This document shows positions 10,230-19,298 of a stretch of 64,000 nt of DNA, piece by piece. The notes beneath the pieces are model-generated. The model worked only from the letters and a program-made list of their open reading frames with translations. It did not search any database and was not told where the DNA came from. The translations under genes and the position numbers were made by a program. Position 1 is the stretch's first letter, and every line of letters begins with the position of its first letter. This DNA comes from Rhizobiaceae bacterium (lineage in GTDB: Bacteria; Pseudomonadota; Alphaproteobacteria; Rhizobiales; Rhizobiaceae): positions 1-64,000 of the forward strand of contig JABABQ010000047.1 in the NCBI GenBank assembly GCA_014238155.1. Reading direction: 5' to 3'.

Positions 10230-10658
10230 TTATTGTTCCGGCTCACCTGTCTCTTCGGCGATGGTGCGCACCATATCAATAATGCGCCGACGAATTGCTG
10301 CACTGGGAATTCGAACGAATGCCCGGTTCAACTCAATCCCCTCGGCGCTGGACAGAAAGTCCATGACGAAATTTGCCGAACTGGATTCTTCCATACCCGG
10401 CGTGCCTGCATTTGACGTCGAGCCCGGCGCGTCTTCGAAAAAGAAAGAGACCGGAACGTTCAACGTTTCGCATATTTTTTGCATGCGGCTGGCGCCGATG
10501 CGGTTGGTGCCTTTTTCGTATTTTTGAATCTGTTGGAAAGTGACACCCAGCGCGTTACCAAGCTTCTCCTGGCTCAATTTGGCCATGGTGCGCCGAAGTC
10601 TCACGCGGCTTCCCACATGGACGTCAATGGGATTGGGAGTTTTTGCGTTTGACGCCAT
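10230..10658 (-). CDS. XRE-family helix-turn-helix transcriptional regulator
   Basis: VGSRVRLRRTMAKLSQEKLGNALGVTFQQIQKYEKGTNRIGASRM; conserved lnt-HTH-metK order. Confidence 0.9.
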   Translation of the reverse strand: MASNAKTPNPIDVHVGSRVRLRRTMAKLSQEKLGNALGVTFQQIQKYEKGTNRIGASRMQKICETLNVPVSFFFEDAPGSTSNAGTPGMEESSSANFVMDFLSSAEGIELNRAFVRIPSAAIRRRIIDMVRTIAEETGEPEQ

Positions 10659-10705
10659 GGCTTATCAATTCCGACGAAAGTTAAGATGCGAAATGGCGGC
10701 CCTTT

Positions 10706-12376
10706 TCACATTCTTTGCGTTGATATGCGATTGAGACCTAACAAACTGACGAGCAACAGGCAAATAAATACCAGTATCGGCATATTACCCATGTGGCTGA
10801 AATATGTATGTGGCAAGGCAACCGGCAGCGCCGCATCGACGACACCCCGTTGCCCCAGTGCCAGGCGCTCTTCGATACGACCATAGGCATCACTGACAAA
10901 TGAAATACCATTATTGGCCGCCCGGATAACCGGAAGCCCCTCTTCAACGGCGCGCAGCTGCGCCTGGTGGGCGTGTTGGTAGGGCCCGGCCGTCATTCCA
11001 AACCAGGCATCATTGGTCAAATTGACAATCCAGCGCGGCTGAGGCGCCGAGGCATCTTGCGGGCCCCGGAGAGCACCAGAGAATATTATCTCGTAGCAAA
11101 TCAGCGGCAGAAACGCTGGCGTGCCGGGAATATCGACCACTGCACGGCGACTGCCTGCGAAAAACCCGCCCCGCAGCCGGGTTAATTGTTGAAAGCCGAG
11201 TTCCTCCAGCAAGTTTTGAAACGGCAGGAATTCTCCAAATGGCAGCAACCGAACCTTGTCACGGGCGACCATGGTCTCGCCATCACCATTGAGAACGTAA
11301 AGCGAGTTGAATACCTTTGGCTGCTCATCGGCGTTCGCGGCTTCCTCCAGTCGCATGGCGCCGGTAATCAAATTGGTATTTGGTGGCAGCAAGCGGGCGA
11401 TATTTGCCAGCTGGTCACCACGCTGGCTGAGAATGAAGGGAAACGCGGATTCCGGCCAAATTACATGAGTGAAGGCACCAATCGACGCCTCCTGCGGACC
11501 CTTATTGGCGTTGGACAATTCAAAATAGCGCTCCATAATCTGGGCTTCCCTGGAGGAATCCCATTTTTCCTTCTGATCCAATGCCGGTTGAACAATACGC
11601 AGCTTCACACCATCAACATAAGCGCTGTCCGCTCCTGCCAGCCTGATCATCCCAAAGCCTATATGAGCCAGTGCGATTGCACCGGCGTTGGCCAATATCA
11701 AATACCTGCTGCGGGATTGGCCAGCCTTGCCGGAAATGGGCCCCATGACAGCCGGTGCAGCTGCAACAAAAAGGGTCAATAATGTAACCCCGTAGAGCCC
11801 GATAAGAGAAGCCGTTTGCATCAGCAACGGAGTTGGCATGGCCGCATAGCCAGGGACATTCCACGGCAGTCCGGTGAGCGCCGTTCCCCGCACCCATTCC
11901 AGCAAAGTCAGACTGGCTGCAAAACCTACGATCCGAAACCAGCTGTCACTCCAGACCAGTTTGGCAAGAACCATCGCCAGGCCCCAAAAAATCGCCAGTC
12001 CGGCGGGCAGGGCGACAACGGCAAAAGGCAATAAAAATGCGAAATCTTCGGCCTCTACAAGAAACGCCAGACCAACCCACCAGAATCCAGCCAGAAAATA
12101 ACCAAACCCGAACAGCCATCCGATTTTGAAAGCTGGGACCAGCTTTCTCAATCCTGCCAGTGCACCGGTCCGGTCGGAATCGGGTACAGCACCATCCATC
12201 AGCCAGATCAAAACCGGCATGGTGATCAAAAGAATCGGAAATCCGTGATAGGGAGCCAATGCAAATGCCGACAAAGCGCCGGTAGCGATTGCAAGAAACG
12301 CCCTGCGCCAGCCTTCCAGAACAATGACATGTTCTGCAAACCGCTCAATCAAACGTGCAGGCGAATTGGTGTTCAC
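10706..12376 (-). CDS. lnt: Apolipoprotein N-acyltransferase
   Basis: N-terminal multi-TM region, carbon-nitrogen hydrolase domain (FTHVIWPESAFPF, PLICYEIIFS, WIVNLTNDAWFG). Confidence 0.94.
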   Translation of the reverse strand: MNTNSPARLIERFAEHVIVLEGWRRAFLAIATGALSAFALAPYHGFPILLITMPVLIWLMDGAVPDSDRTGALAGLRKLVPAFKIGWLFGFGYFLAGFWWVGLAFLVEAEDFAFLLPFAVVALPAGLAIFWGLAMVLAKLVWSDSWFRIVGFAASLTLLEWVRGTALTGLPWNVPGYAAMPTPLLMQTASLIGLYGVTLLTLFVAAAPAVMGPISGKAGQSRSRYLILANAGAIALAHIGFGMIRLAGADSAYVDGVKLRIVQPALDQKEKWDSSREAQIMERYFELSNANKGPQEASIGAFTHVIWPESAFPFILSQRGDQLANIARLLPPNTNLITGAMRLEEAANADEQPKVFNSLYVLNGDGETMVARDKVRLLPFGEFLPFQNLLEELGFQQLTRLRGGFFAGSRRAVVDIPGTPAFLPLICYEIIFSGALRGPQDASAPQPRWIVNLTNDAWFGMTAGPYQHAHQAQLRAVEEGLPVIRAANNGISFVSDAYGRIEERLALGQRGVVDAALPVALPHTYFSHMGNMPILVFICLLLVSLLGLNRISTQRM

Positions 12377-12486
12377 TTAGAAACCCGAATCAGGTGACCG
12401 CGTATATGATTCACAGATGCGACAAGCGGTTCAGCAGGTCAATGCTAGCCTGTCGTTGCCGATCAACGCCAACCGGCGCTGAAAGC

Positions 12487-12524
12487 AAAAAACCGGCTGT
12501 TTGAAATCAAACAGCCGGTTTTTT
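12487..12524. terminator. Perfect 18-bp stem with A/T flanks, bidirectional intrinsic terminator
   Basis: AAAAAACCGGCTGTTTGA-AA-TCAAACAGCCGGTTTTTT. Confidence 0.88.
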
Positions 12525-12899
12525 GTTTGCCCCGCAGTCTGGAGAACCAGCAGAGCGTGATTGTCTTGAAGCCCCGGGGTGTAAGCTGGGGTCTTCATGA
12601 AACTTCCGGAATTCAGGTTTGATTGTCGTCATTTCCTGTTTCCTTGAGACCATCTATAGCCGGACTATGGGGGAAATTATGTGCATTTACGCACACTCTA
12701 ATTTCCTGTTAAATTTCAAAGAATTACCAAATATTGATTGCCGATGTTGGTTCTGAGAACCGATCTCCGCACCAAAAATTACCGATCTGGTCTGTCTGGC
12801 AAGGTTGATACGATGCTTTGCGTTGCCAAATTTGGCTTGTGCTCAACCCTGCACCAGCGCAACATCGGTCAAAAATGTTCGGAGCCCCATTTGAGCAGC

Positions 12900-14375
12900 A
12901 TGTTTGACACCATCATTGCAGGTGGTCGGGTGGTGACGCCTGATGGCGTTGTCGATGCGGATATTGGTATCAAGAATGGGCGGATCGCAGCTATTGAGTC
13001 ACCGCTGTCTGGTGCAGAATCGTCTGTTACGAAAACTATATCCGCCCACGGACACTGGGTTATGCCTGGTGGCGTCGATGCCCATGCCCATATTGAGCAG
13101 ATGTCCGGCATGGGACAGATGAACGCAGATACATTTGAAACTGCCACCCGCTCGGCCGCCATGGGGGGGACAACAAGCGTGATTTCCTTTGCCGCGCAAG
13201 CGGCCGGAGAACCACTGGCACAAACGGTTGAACAATATGCGCACCGAGCAGCACGCGGTGCGATGATTGATCATGCGTTTCACCTCACCATCACCGATAT
13301 CTCGGCCGAAAATTTTGCCGAAGACCTGGGCAAGTTGATCAAGCAGGGTCACCGTTCACTGAAGATTTTTACAACCTATAATATTCAGCTCAGTGATGCC
13401 GATATCCTTGAGGTCATGACCCTGGCCCGCAAGCATGGTGCGCTGGTCTGTGTTCACGCCGAGAACGATGCACTGATCGTACACGCCAAGCAGATGCTTC
13501 TGGATGCGGGTAAAACCGAACCCAGGCATCATGCCCTTTCGCATCCCCGGATGGCCGAGATCGAAGCCATCGAACGGATGTGCCGGTTTGCTGAATTTCT
13601 CGATCAACCGGTTATGATATTCCATGTTTCCACCAAGGAGGGCGCCGCGATTGTCGGCGCTGCACGGGTCCGCGGTGCACCGGTCTGGGCAGAAACCTGC
13701 ACCCATTATCTCTTCATGACCAGTTCGGTTCTCGACAAACCGGGTCTGGAAGGAGCCAAGTGGATGTGTTCGCCTCCACAGCGCGAAACCGAAGATCAAC
13801 AAGCTCTCTGGAAAGCTCTGGATGAGGGTGTGCTGCAGCTCATATCCTCCGACCATGCACCCTACCGCTATGATGCAACAGGCAAGTTATCTGCCGGACC
13901 GGATGCCGGATTTCATCAAATCGCCAATGGCCTGCCGGGTCTGGAAACCCGCTTGCCGATCCTGTTTGACGCGATGGTATGCAACGGACAATTGGGGCCG
14001 CAAGCCTTTGCAAATTTAACAGCGACGGCACCAGCAGAGCTTTATGGTTTGCCTCGAAAAGGCCGAATTGCGGTCGGAATGGATGCGGATGTTACAATCT
14101 GGGATCCTGATAAATCCAAATCCTATGGGCCCAACGATTTGCACGATAATGTCGGATACAACCCATGGGAAGGCCGCAATATCCAGGGCTGGCCGGTGGC
14201 CGTCCTGTTGAGAGGGATGCTGATAATGCAGGATGATAAGTTTTTCGCCCAGCCGGGATCCGGCAAATGGATCAACCGGCCAGAACTTGCAACGCGCCCG
14301 CTCAATTCAATCCAGGGATCACCGGCAAAGGATTCGTGGACCGGGGATGAGAGAATCAATGCGACCTTCAATTGA
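12900..14375 (+). CDS. Dihydropyrimidinase/hydantoinase-family amidohydrolase
   Basis: MFDTIIAGGRVVTPDGVVDADIGIKNGRIAAI, GGVDAHAHIE, metal-ligand regions, ISSDHAPY. Start placed at ATG 12900. Confidence 0.88.
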   Translation: MFDTIIAGGRVVTPDGVVDADIGIKNGRIAAIESPLSGAESSVTKTISAHGHWVMPGGVDAHAHIEQMSGMGQMNADTFETATRSAAMGGTTSVISFAAQAAGEPLAQTVEQYAHRAARGAMIDHAFHLTITDISAENFAEDLGKLIKQGHRSLKIFTTYNIQLSDADILEVMTLARKHGALVCVHAENDALIVHAKQMLLDAGKTEPRHHALSHPRMAEIEAIERMCRFAEFLDQPVMIFHVSTKEGAAIVGAARVRGAPVWAETCTHYLFMTSSVLDKPGLEGAKWMCSPPQRETEDQQALWKALDEGVLQLISSDHAPYRYDATGKLSAGPDAGFHQIANGLPGLETRLPILFDAMVCNGQLGPQAFANLTATAPAELYGLPRKGRIAVGMDADVTIWDPDKSKSYGPNDLHDNVGYNPWEGRNIQGWPVAVLLRGMLIMQDDKFFAQPGSGKWINRPELATRPLNSIQGSPAKDSWTGDERINATFN

Positions 14376-14748
14376 CGACAACCAGTTGGCGATCACCTTT
14401 TTCTATTATCGTGACCTGACCCGCGCGGTAAAATTCTATCAACAGGTTATGGGCCTACACCTTGCCATTGATCAGGGCTGGAGCAAGATTTTTGAGATCT
14501 GCCCTGGCGCGCATGTTGGTCTGGTCGACGAATTGCAGGGGATGAACAAGTCGGCCGAGCAAAAGCCTGTGCAATTGTGTATTCGGGTCAAGAATGTAAG
14601 AGCCTGGTACGCCTATGCCGATGAACAGAAGGTGGATAATCTTTCGCAGTTATTTGACAATCAGGCGCTTGGTATCCGGGCATTTGTATTTACCGACCCC
14701 GAAGGCTATCAAATTGAAATTCAATCCGCCACCGGGAAGGGCGCATGA
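14359..14748 (+). CDS. VOC/glyoxalase-like protein
   Basis: FFYYRDLTRAVKFYQQVMGLHL ... FVFTDPEGYQIEIQ. Overlaps the upstream amidohydrolase end. Confidence 0.8.
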   Translation: MRPSIDDNQLAITFFYYRDLTRAVKFYQQVMGLHLAIDQGWSKIFEICPGAHVGLVDELQGMNKSAEQKPVQLCIRVKNVRAWYAYADEQKVDNLSQLFDNQALGIRAFVFTDPEGYQIEIQSATGKGA

Positions 14749-15437
14749 GCTCACCTGCATCTCTGTTCATCATCAATCCCAATTGCCTGACCGAAGTCAC
14801 TACCTCAATCGACTCCGCCGTCGAACCGCTGCGACAGTTTGGGATAGCTATTCGCTGCCTGACACTGGCGGCAGGCCCTCCCGGAATTGAGTCTCAGCTA
14901 CAGGCAGATTTGACCATCGCACCGATGGTTGAACTGGCACTTGCCCAAAGCAACGCTGCCGGGTTTGTTATTGCCTGTTTCGGTGACCCCGGATTGCACG
15001 CTCTGCGGGATGCTACGGACCTGCCAGTGGTCGGTATTCAGGAAGCTGCCATATCTTCGGCGCTCACTTTGGGGCAGCGATTTGGTGTTATTTCCATACT
15101 GTCCGCATCGATTCCGCGCCACATGCGTTCTTTCGGGGCGATGGGAGTTTTGGACCGGCTTGCCGGCGATCGGGCGCTGGGTCTCGGCGTCGCCGAACTG
15201 GCCTCTGCAGATAAAAGCCTGCAGGCGATGATTGAAACTGGTAAACGGCTGCGCGACGATGACGGTGCCAATGTGCTGATCATGGGATGCGCTGGCATGG
15301 CCCAATATCGCCAGCCGCTGGAAGCGGCGACCGGCCTGCCGGTTGTTGAGCCTTGTCAGGCGGCAACGGTGATGGCGCTGGGGCAAATCGCGCTGGGACA
15401 AAGTCACACAATGAAAGGCTTTGAAGATGCTCGATGA
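14745..15437 (+). CDS. Asp/Glu/hydantoin racemase family protein
   Basis: INPNCLTEVTTSID, CFGDPGLHALRD and NVLIMGCAGM two-cysteine racemase signatures. Confidence 0.86.
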   Translation: MSSPASLFIINPNCLTEVTTSIDSAVEPLRQFGIAIRCLTLAAGPPGIESQLQADLTIAPMVELALAQSNAAGFVIACFGDPGLHALRDATDLPVVGIQEAAISSALTLGQRFGVISILSASIPRHMRSFGAMGVLDRLAGDRALGLGVAELASADKSLQAMIETGKRLRDDDGANVLIMGCAGMAQYRQPLEAATGLPVVEPCQAATVMALGQIALGQSHTMKGFEDAR

Positions 15438-16347
15438 AACCGCTTCAGGCGTTTTTACCATTGCAGTAACACCTTTTTTGCCAAACGGTGATCTGGATCT
15501 GCAAAGCGTCGACCGGATGGTTGATTTCTATGTTGAAAAAGGTGCAACCGGCCTGACGGTGCTGGGCATGATGGGCGAAGCTGGCAAACTGACTGCCACA
15601 GAAGCCCTGACAATTGTAAAACGGGTGACCAGCAGAACATCGGTGCCGGTGGTGGTTGGCGTGTCGGCTCCCGGATTTGCCGCGCTTGGCAGTCTGGCGG
15701 AAGACAGTATGGCTGCCGCCGCCGCTGGCGTCATGGTGGCGCCGCCGTCAACGCTGAAAACCGATGACCAGATCATCGGATATTATCACGGGGTGGCCGA
15801 GACTTTGGGGAATATTCCCTTCGTATTGCAAGACTTTCCTCTGGTTACAAATGTAGTAATTTCGCCGAAGGTAATCCTGAAAATTGTTGAGGACTGCCCG
15901 ACCTGCGTGATGCTGAAACATGAGGACTGGCCGGGGCTTGAGAAAATTTCCACCCTGCGGGCTGCATCTGATCGGGGCGCGCGACGTATTTCGATTTTGT
16001 GCGGCAATGGTGGTCTGTATTTGTTGGAAGAAATGCTGCGTGGTGCCGACGGAGCGATGACCGGATTTGCCTATCCGGAGATGATGGCTCAGGTGATTGA
16101 AGCGCACGGTTCCGGGGATCTGGCGCGGGCGCGTGATTTGTTTGACGCCTATCTGCCGCTGGTGCGCTACGAAGCGCAGCCGGGAATGGGGCTGGCCCTG
16201 CGCAAATACACATTGGCCAAGCGGGGCGCACTTGCCCATCACACGATCAGAAAACCCGGCGGATCACTGACTGCGTCAACCATCGAAGAAGTCGAAGCGT
16301 TGATCACCCGTCAAGCCAGTAAGTTGCAGGCGCTTGGGGTCGGCTGA
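15427..16347 (+). CDS. Dihydrodipicolinate synthase/N-acetylneuraminate lyase (DapA) superfamily protein
   Basis: GVFTIAVTPFLPNGDLD, GATGLTVLGMMGEAGKLT, LKHEDWPGLEKI (Schiff-base Lys region). Overlaps the racemase. Confidence 0.87.
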   Translation: MLDETASGVFTIAVTPFLPNGDLDLQSVDRMVDFYVEKGATGLTVLGMMGEAGKLTATEALTIVKRVTSRTSVPVVVGVSAPGFAALGSLAEDSMAAAAAGVMVAPPSTLKTDDQIIGYYHGVAETLGNIPFVLQDFPLVTNVVISPKVILKIVEDCPTCVMLKHEDWPGLEKISTLRAASDRGARRISILCGNGGLYLLEEMLRGADGAMTGFAYPEMMAQVIEAHGSGDLARARDLFDAYLPLVRYEAQPGMGLALRKYTLAKRGALAHHTIRKPGGSLTASTIEEVEALITRQASKLQALGVG

Positions 16348-16441
16348 CCGATTAAGATATTCGCGTGATACTGTTCGCATGGTTCCAATTGTGAAGGAAA
16401 GATACTAGACAGATTGGTTCCGGTCACTCTTCTTCATTGTC

Positions 16442-17245
16442 ATGCTTTATCTGCGCTCGCTTCTGTTTAACATCGCCTGGTACATCAATATCCTGCTTCA
16501 TATGGTTGTGCAGTTGCCTTGGTATTTCTTTCTCAGCCATGAAGCTGCTCAAAAAGTGCCCAGACGCTGGACGGCCTCCACTCACTGGCTGCACAGGATC
16601 ATCGTCGGCACAGATATAGAAATAGTCGGCGAAGAAAATATGTTGGATGAAGGTTGCATAATTGCTTGCAAGCATCAGTCGGTATGGGAGTTCTATGCGG
16701 TCAATTCGATGGCCCGTGATCCAGCCTTCGTGCTGAAGTCTGAATTGATGAAGATTCCGTTTTTTGGCTGGTATGTTTCCAAACTCAGACACATTCCCAT
16801 TCGTCGCGGTGACAAGGGGCGCGCCATGCGTCGGATGATCTCGGTTGCCCGGGAACGCATCGATGAAAGGCGTCAGATCATCATTTTTCCCGAAGGCACC
16901 CGAAAATCTCCTGATCAGGAAACCGATTACCGCTATGGCGTAACCCGTATGTATATGGATCTCAAATGTCCGGTGGTACCGGTTGCGCTGAATTCCGGAC
17001 TGTATTGGCCGCGGCGTAAATTTTTGCGCTACCCTGGGACGATCCGCACCAGGATTCTGGAACCCATCATGCCGGGCCTGTCAGCCAAGGAATTTGCGGC
17101 TGAACTGGAACGACGCATCGAGGAAGCCTGTGACGAACTCTACCTGTTAGCGTCCCAAGACAAAGTTCATCCACCGCTGAACGAGGCTGTTCTGGCACGG
17201 GCAGAGAGAGCAAAAAAACGTCTGGACAATTTTCCAGACAGTTAG
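16442..17245 (+). CDS. 1-acyl-sn-glycerol-3-phosphate acyltransferase (PlsC family)
   Basis: CKHQSVWEFYAV block and IIFPEGTRKSP block; N-terminal TM. Confidence 0.88.
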   Translation: MLYLRSLLFNIAWYINILLHMVVQLPWYFFLSHEAAQKVPRRWTASTHWLHRIIVGTDIEIVGEENMLDEGCIIACKHQSVWEFYAVNSMARDPAFVLKSELMKIPFFGWYVSKLRHIPIRRGDKGRAMRRMISVARERIDERRQIIIFPEGTRKSPDQETDYRYGVTRMYMDLKCPVVPVALNSGLYWPRRKFLRYPGTIRTRILEPIMPGLSAKEFAAELERRIEEACDELYLLASQDKVHPPLNEAVLARAERAKKRLDNFPDS

Positions 17246-17248
17246 TTT

Positions 17249-17287
17249 GTTCTTGTAATGTTCTGTTAATATGTTCTATCTATGTTC
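17249..17287 (+). promoter_or_regulatory. Two LexA-type boxes (GTTC-N7-GTTC): 17249-17263 and 17273-17287
   Basis: GTTCTTGTAATGTTC and GTTCTATCTATGTTC match the alphaproteobacterial LexA direct-repeat consensus exactly; located between the plsC-like stop and ATG 17307. Confidence 0.78.
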
Positions 17288-17306
17288 TCCTAAGGAGGAG
17301 AACAAT

Positions 17307-17744
17307 ATGGCCCCAGCTGCCCAATTGACCGAATATGTTCAAACCAGTTTGCCACTGGTGGTGCCTCCAACAACCGCAGGTCCCCTGGGTTCACCGAACA
17401 GGCTTTGCAACACCGACCGGGCTTTCCCCACTCCGCGGATGATCAAGTCTGTTGTTGACGAGGCCGGACTTGGAAAATTTGTGTATCTTCAAGGTGCTTC
17501 CGGGCGACGTTATGTATTTTCCTCAATTCGCCGTGAGCAAGCCAGTCTTTATGACAGGGCTCTTTTTGCCGCAACCAGTTGTCCCGACGCGGGCGGGCAA
17601 AGCGTTGAAATCGCGCCATGTCTTGAAGATATATCCAACTATACGGGGGCGATTTATGTGCACCTTCTGGATGACGAAGATTCGCAGGGCGCTCAGACTC
17701 TCGAAGATTTGTGCACGGCCAACCAGAGTCAGATTGCATCCTGA
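17307..17744 (+). CDS. Hypothetical protein, putatively SOS-regulated
   Basis: Strong SD (GGAGGAG) before ATG 17307; 145-aa ORF with no family recognised; LexA-type boxes upstream. Confidence 0.7.
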   Translation: MAPAAQLTEYVQTSLPLVVPPTTAGPLGSPNRLCNTDRAFPTPRMIKSVVDEAGLGKFVYLQGASGRRYVFSSIRREQASLYDRALFAATSCPDAGGQSVEIAPCLEDISNYTGAIYVHLLDDEDSQGAQTLEDLCTANQSQIAS

Positions 17745-17749
17745 CCGGT

Positions 17750-19168
17750 TCAGCCAATCCGATAGGCATCCTTGGCGGCATCAAGACATAACCAGTGTGC
17801 AATTTCGCTGGCATCCAATTTACCCAATGTCTTACCTGTCACCATGTGGGCCAAAAAGCTGCACACGCATCGTCGCCAGACGTCATGGCGCGCCGGGATT
17901 GACAGCAGCGCTCTTGTGTCGTCGTTGAACCCAGCCAGATTGTGGAATCCGGCTGTCTCCACCATGCCATCCAGATAACGGGCGATGCCCCTTGGACTGT
18001 CGTGAAACCACCAGGGCGGCCCCAACCGCAATGCAGGCCAATATCCAGCCAGCGGTGCCAATTCACGGGTGTAGACGGTCTCGTCAAGGCCGAAGAACAG
18101 CACTCTGAAATTTTCAACAAACCCATACCGTTGAAGCATTGGTTCCAGTCCCGCCACCGGGTCGACAGGTGTGGGGATATCTGCACCGAGATTGGTGCCG
18201 AAATTTTTCACCAACCGCGGATCTGTGTTGCGGCGGGAGCCGGCATGAATTTGCATCACCATACCATCTTCGCAGGACAGGCCGGCCATTTCGGTCAGCA
18301 TCTGTGCACGAAACAGTTCGCTGTCGTCAGGTCGTTGATCGCCGCAGAGAATGCGGGTTAGCAAGTCCTGCTTGGCGGCATTGGGCAAATCGACAGTGCG
18401 AGCCGATGGCACGCCGTGGTCAGTTGCACTTGCACCATGTTGCCTGAAGAAAGATCGGCGAATGCGATGGGCTTCGATCAAGCCGTCCCAACCGGCAATG
18501 TCCTGATTGGTCAATTCGCCCACCGCGCGGATATTGCTCTGAAAATCAGCATGGTCCGGGTCAGTGATGTCGTCAGGCCGGTAGGTTGTGGTGATGCGCG
18601 AAGACAGGCCGCTTTGCTTCAATTCCGCATGGTGGGAAAGTGGATCGAGAGCGAATTCGGTTGTTGCAATATAATCAACACCGGCTTTGTCCAGCAGCGC
18701 CAGTGGTCGACAATCATCCTCCTGTAACCGGCTGGTGATGAGTTCGAAATATTCGTCGGCATTATGCGGCGCCAGCGGCGCTTCGATACCAAATGCCCAG
18801 TTCATCGAATGATCGATCCATAGCCGAGACGGCGTGCCCAAAAAGCGATGATAATTGTTTGCGAAAATTCCCCATGCAGCCTTGCCTGATGCGCCCCTTT
18901 TTCCGTCGCTTCGCGGCACCCCCAGATCCTCATAGGATACACCGTGACTGAACAACATGCGCAGCACGTAGTGATCAGGCGTCAGGAAAAGATCGGCTGC
19001 ATCACCCATAGGTTGATTGTTGGCAAACCATTGCGGGAGCGTGTGGCCGTGAGGGCTGATAATCGGCAGGTCGGTAACGCCCTCATATAGCTCTCGTGCC
19101 ATTTTCAATACAGGGACTTCCGTCGGCAACAAGCGATCGGGATGCAGGAAGGTATCAGACAAATTCAT
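17750..19168 (-). CDS. uxaC: Glucuronate (uronate) isomerase
   Basis: DLPIISPHGHTLPQWFA, GMVMQIHAGSRRNTDP, YWPALRLGPPWWFHDSPRG. Confidence 0.94.
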   Translation of the reverse strand: MNLSDTFLHPDRLLPTEVPVLKMARELYEGVTDLPIISPHGHTLPQWFANNQPMGDAADLFLTPDHYVLRMLFSHGVSYEDLGVPRSDGKRGASGKAAWGIFANNYHRFLGTPSRLWIDHSMNWAFGIEAPLAPHNADEYFELITSRLQEDDCRPLALLDKAGVDYIATTEFALDPLSHHAELKQSGLSSRITTTYRPDDITDPDHADFQSNIRAVGELTNQDIAGWDGLIEAHRIRRSFFRQHGASATDHGVPSARTVDLPNAAKQDLLTRILCGDQRPDDSELFRAQMLTEMAGLSCEDGMVMQIHAGSRRNTDPRLVKNFGTNLGADIPTPVDPVAGLEPMLQRYGFVENFRVLFFGLDETVYTRELAPLAGYWPALRLGPPWWFHDSPRGIARYLDGMVETAGFHNLAGFNDDTRALLSIPARHDVWRRCVCSFLAHMVTGKTLGKLDASEIAHWLCLDAAKDAYRIG

Positions 19169-19298
19169 AGTGGTCAGACGATCTTGAGATATTGGTCAAT
19201 CGGTGTACATCTGTCTCACAGAAATGCACAAGCGTCGACAGGCAGCATTTGCTCAAGCCTGAACCGCAAAGATTGTTGAACCTGAAGGAATTGAAGAA

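Noticed and set aside
12738-12899. N-terminal extension of the hydantoinase ORF
   Set aside because: The 54 upstream residues do not resemble the family; MFDTIIAGGRVV is the natural N-terminus.
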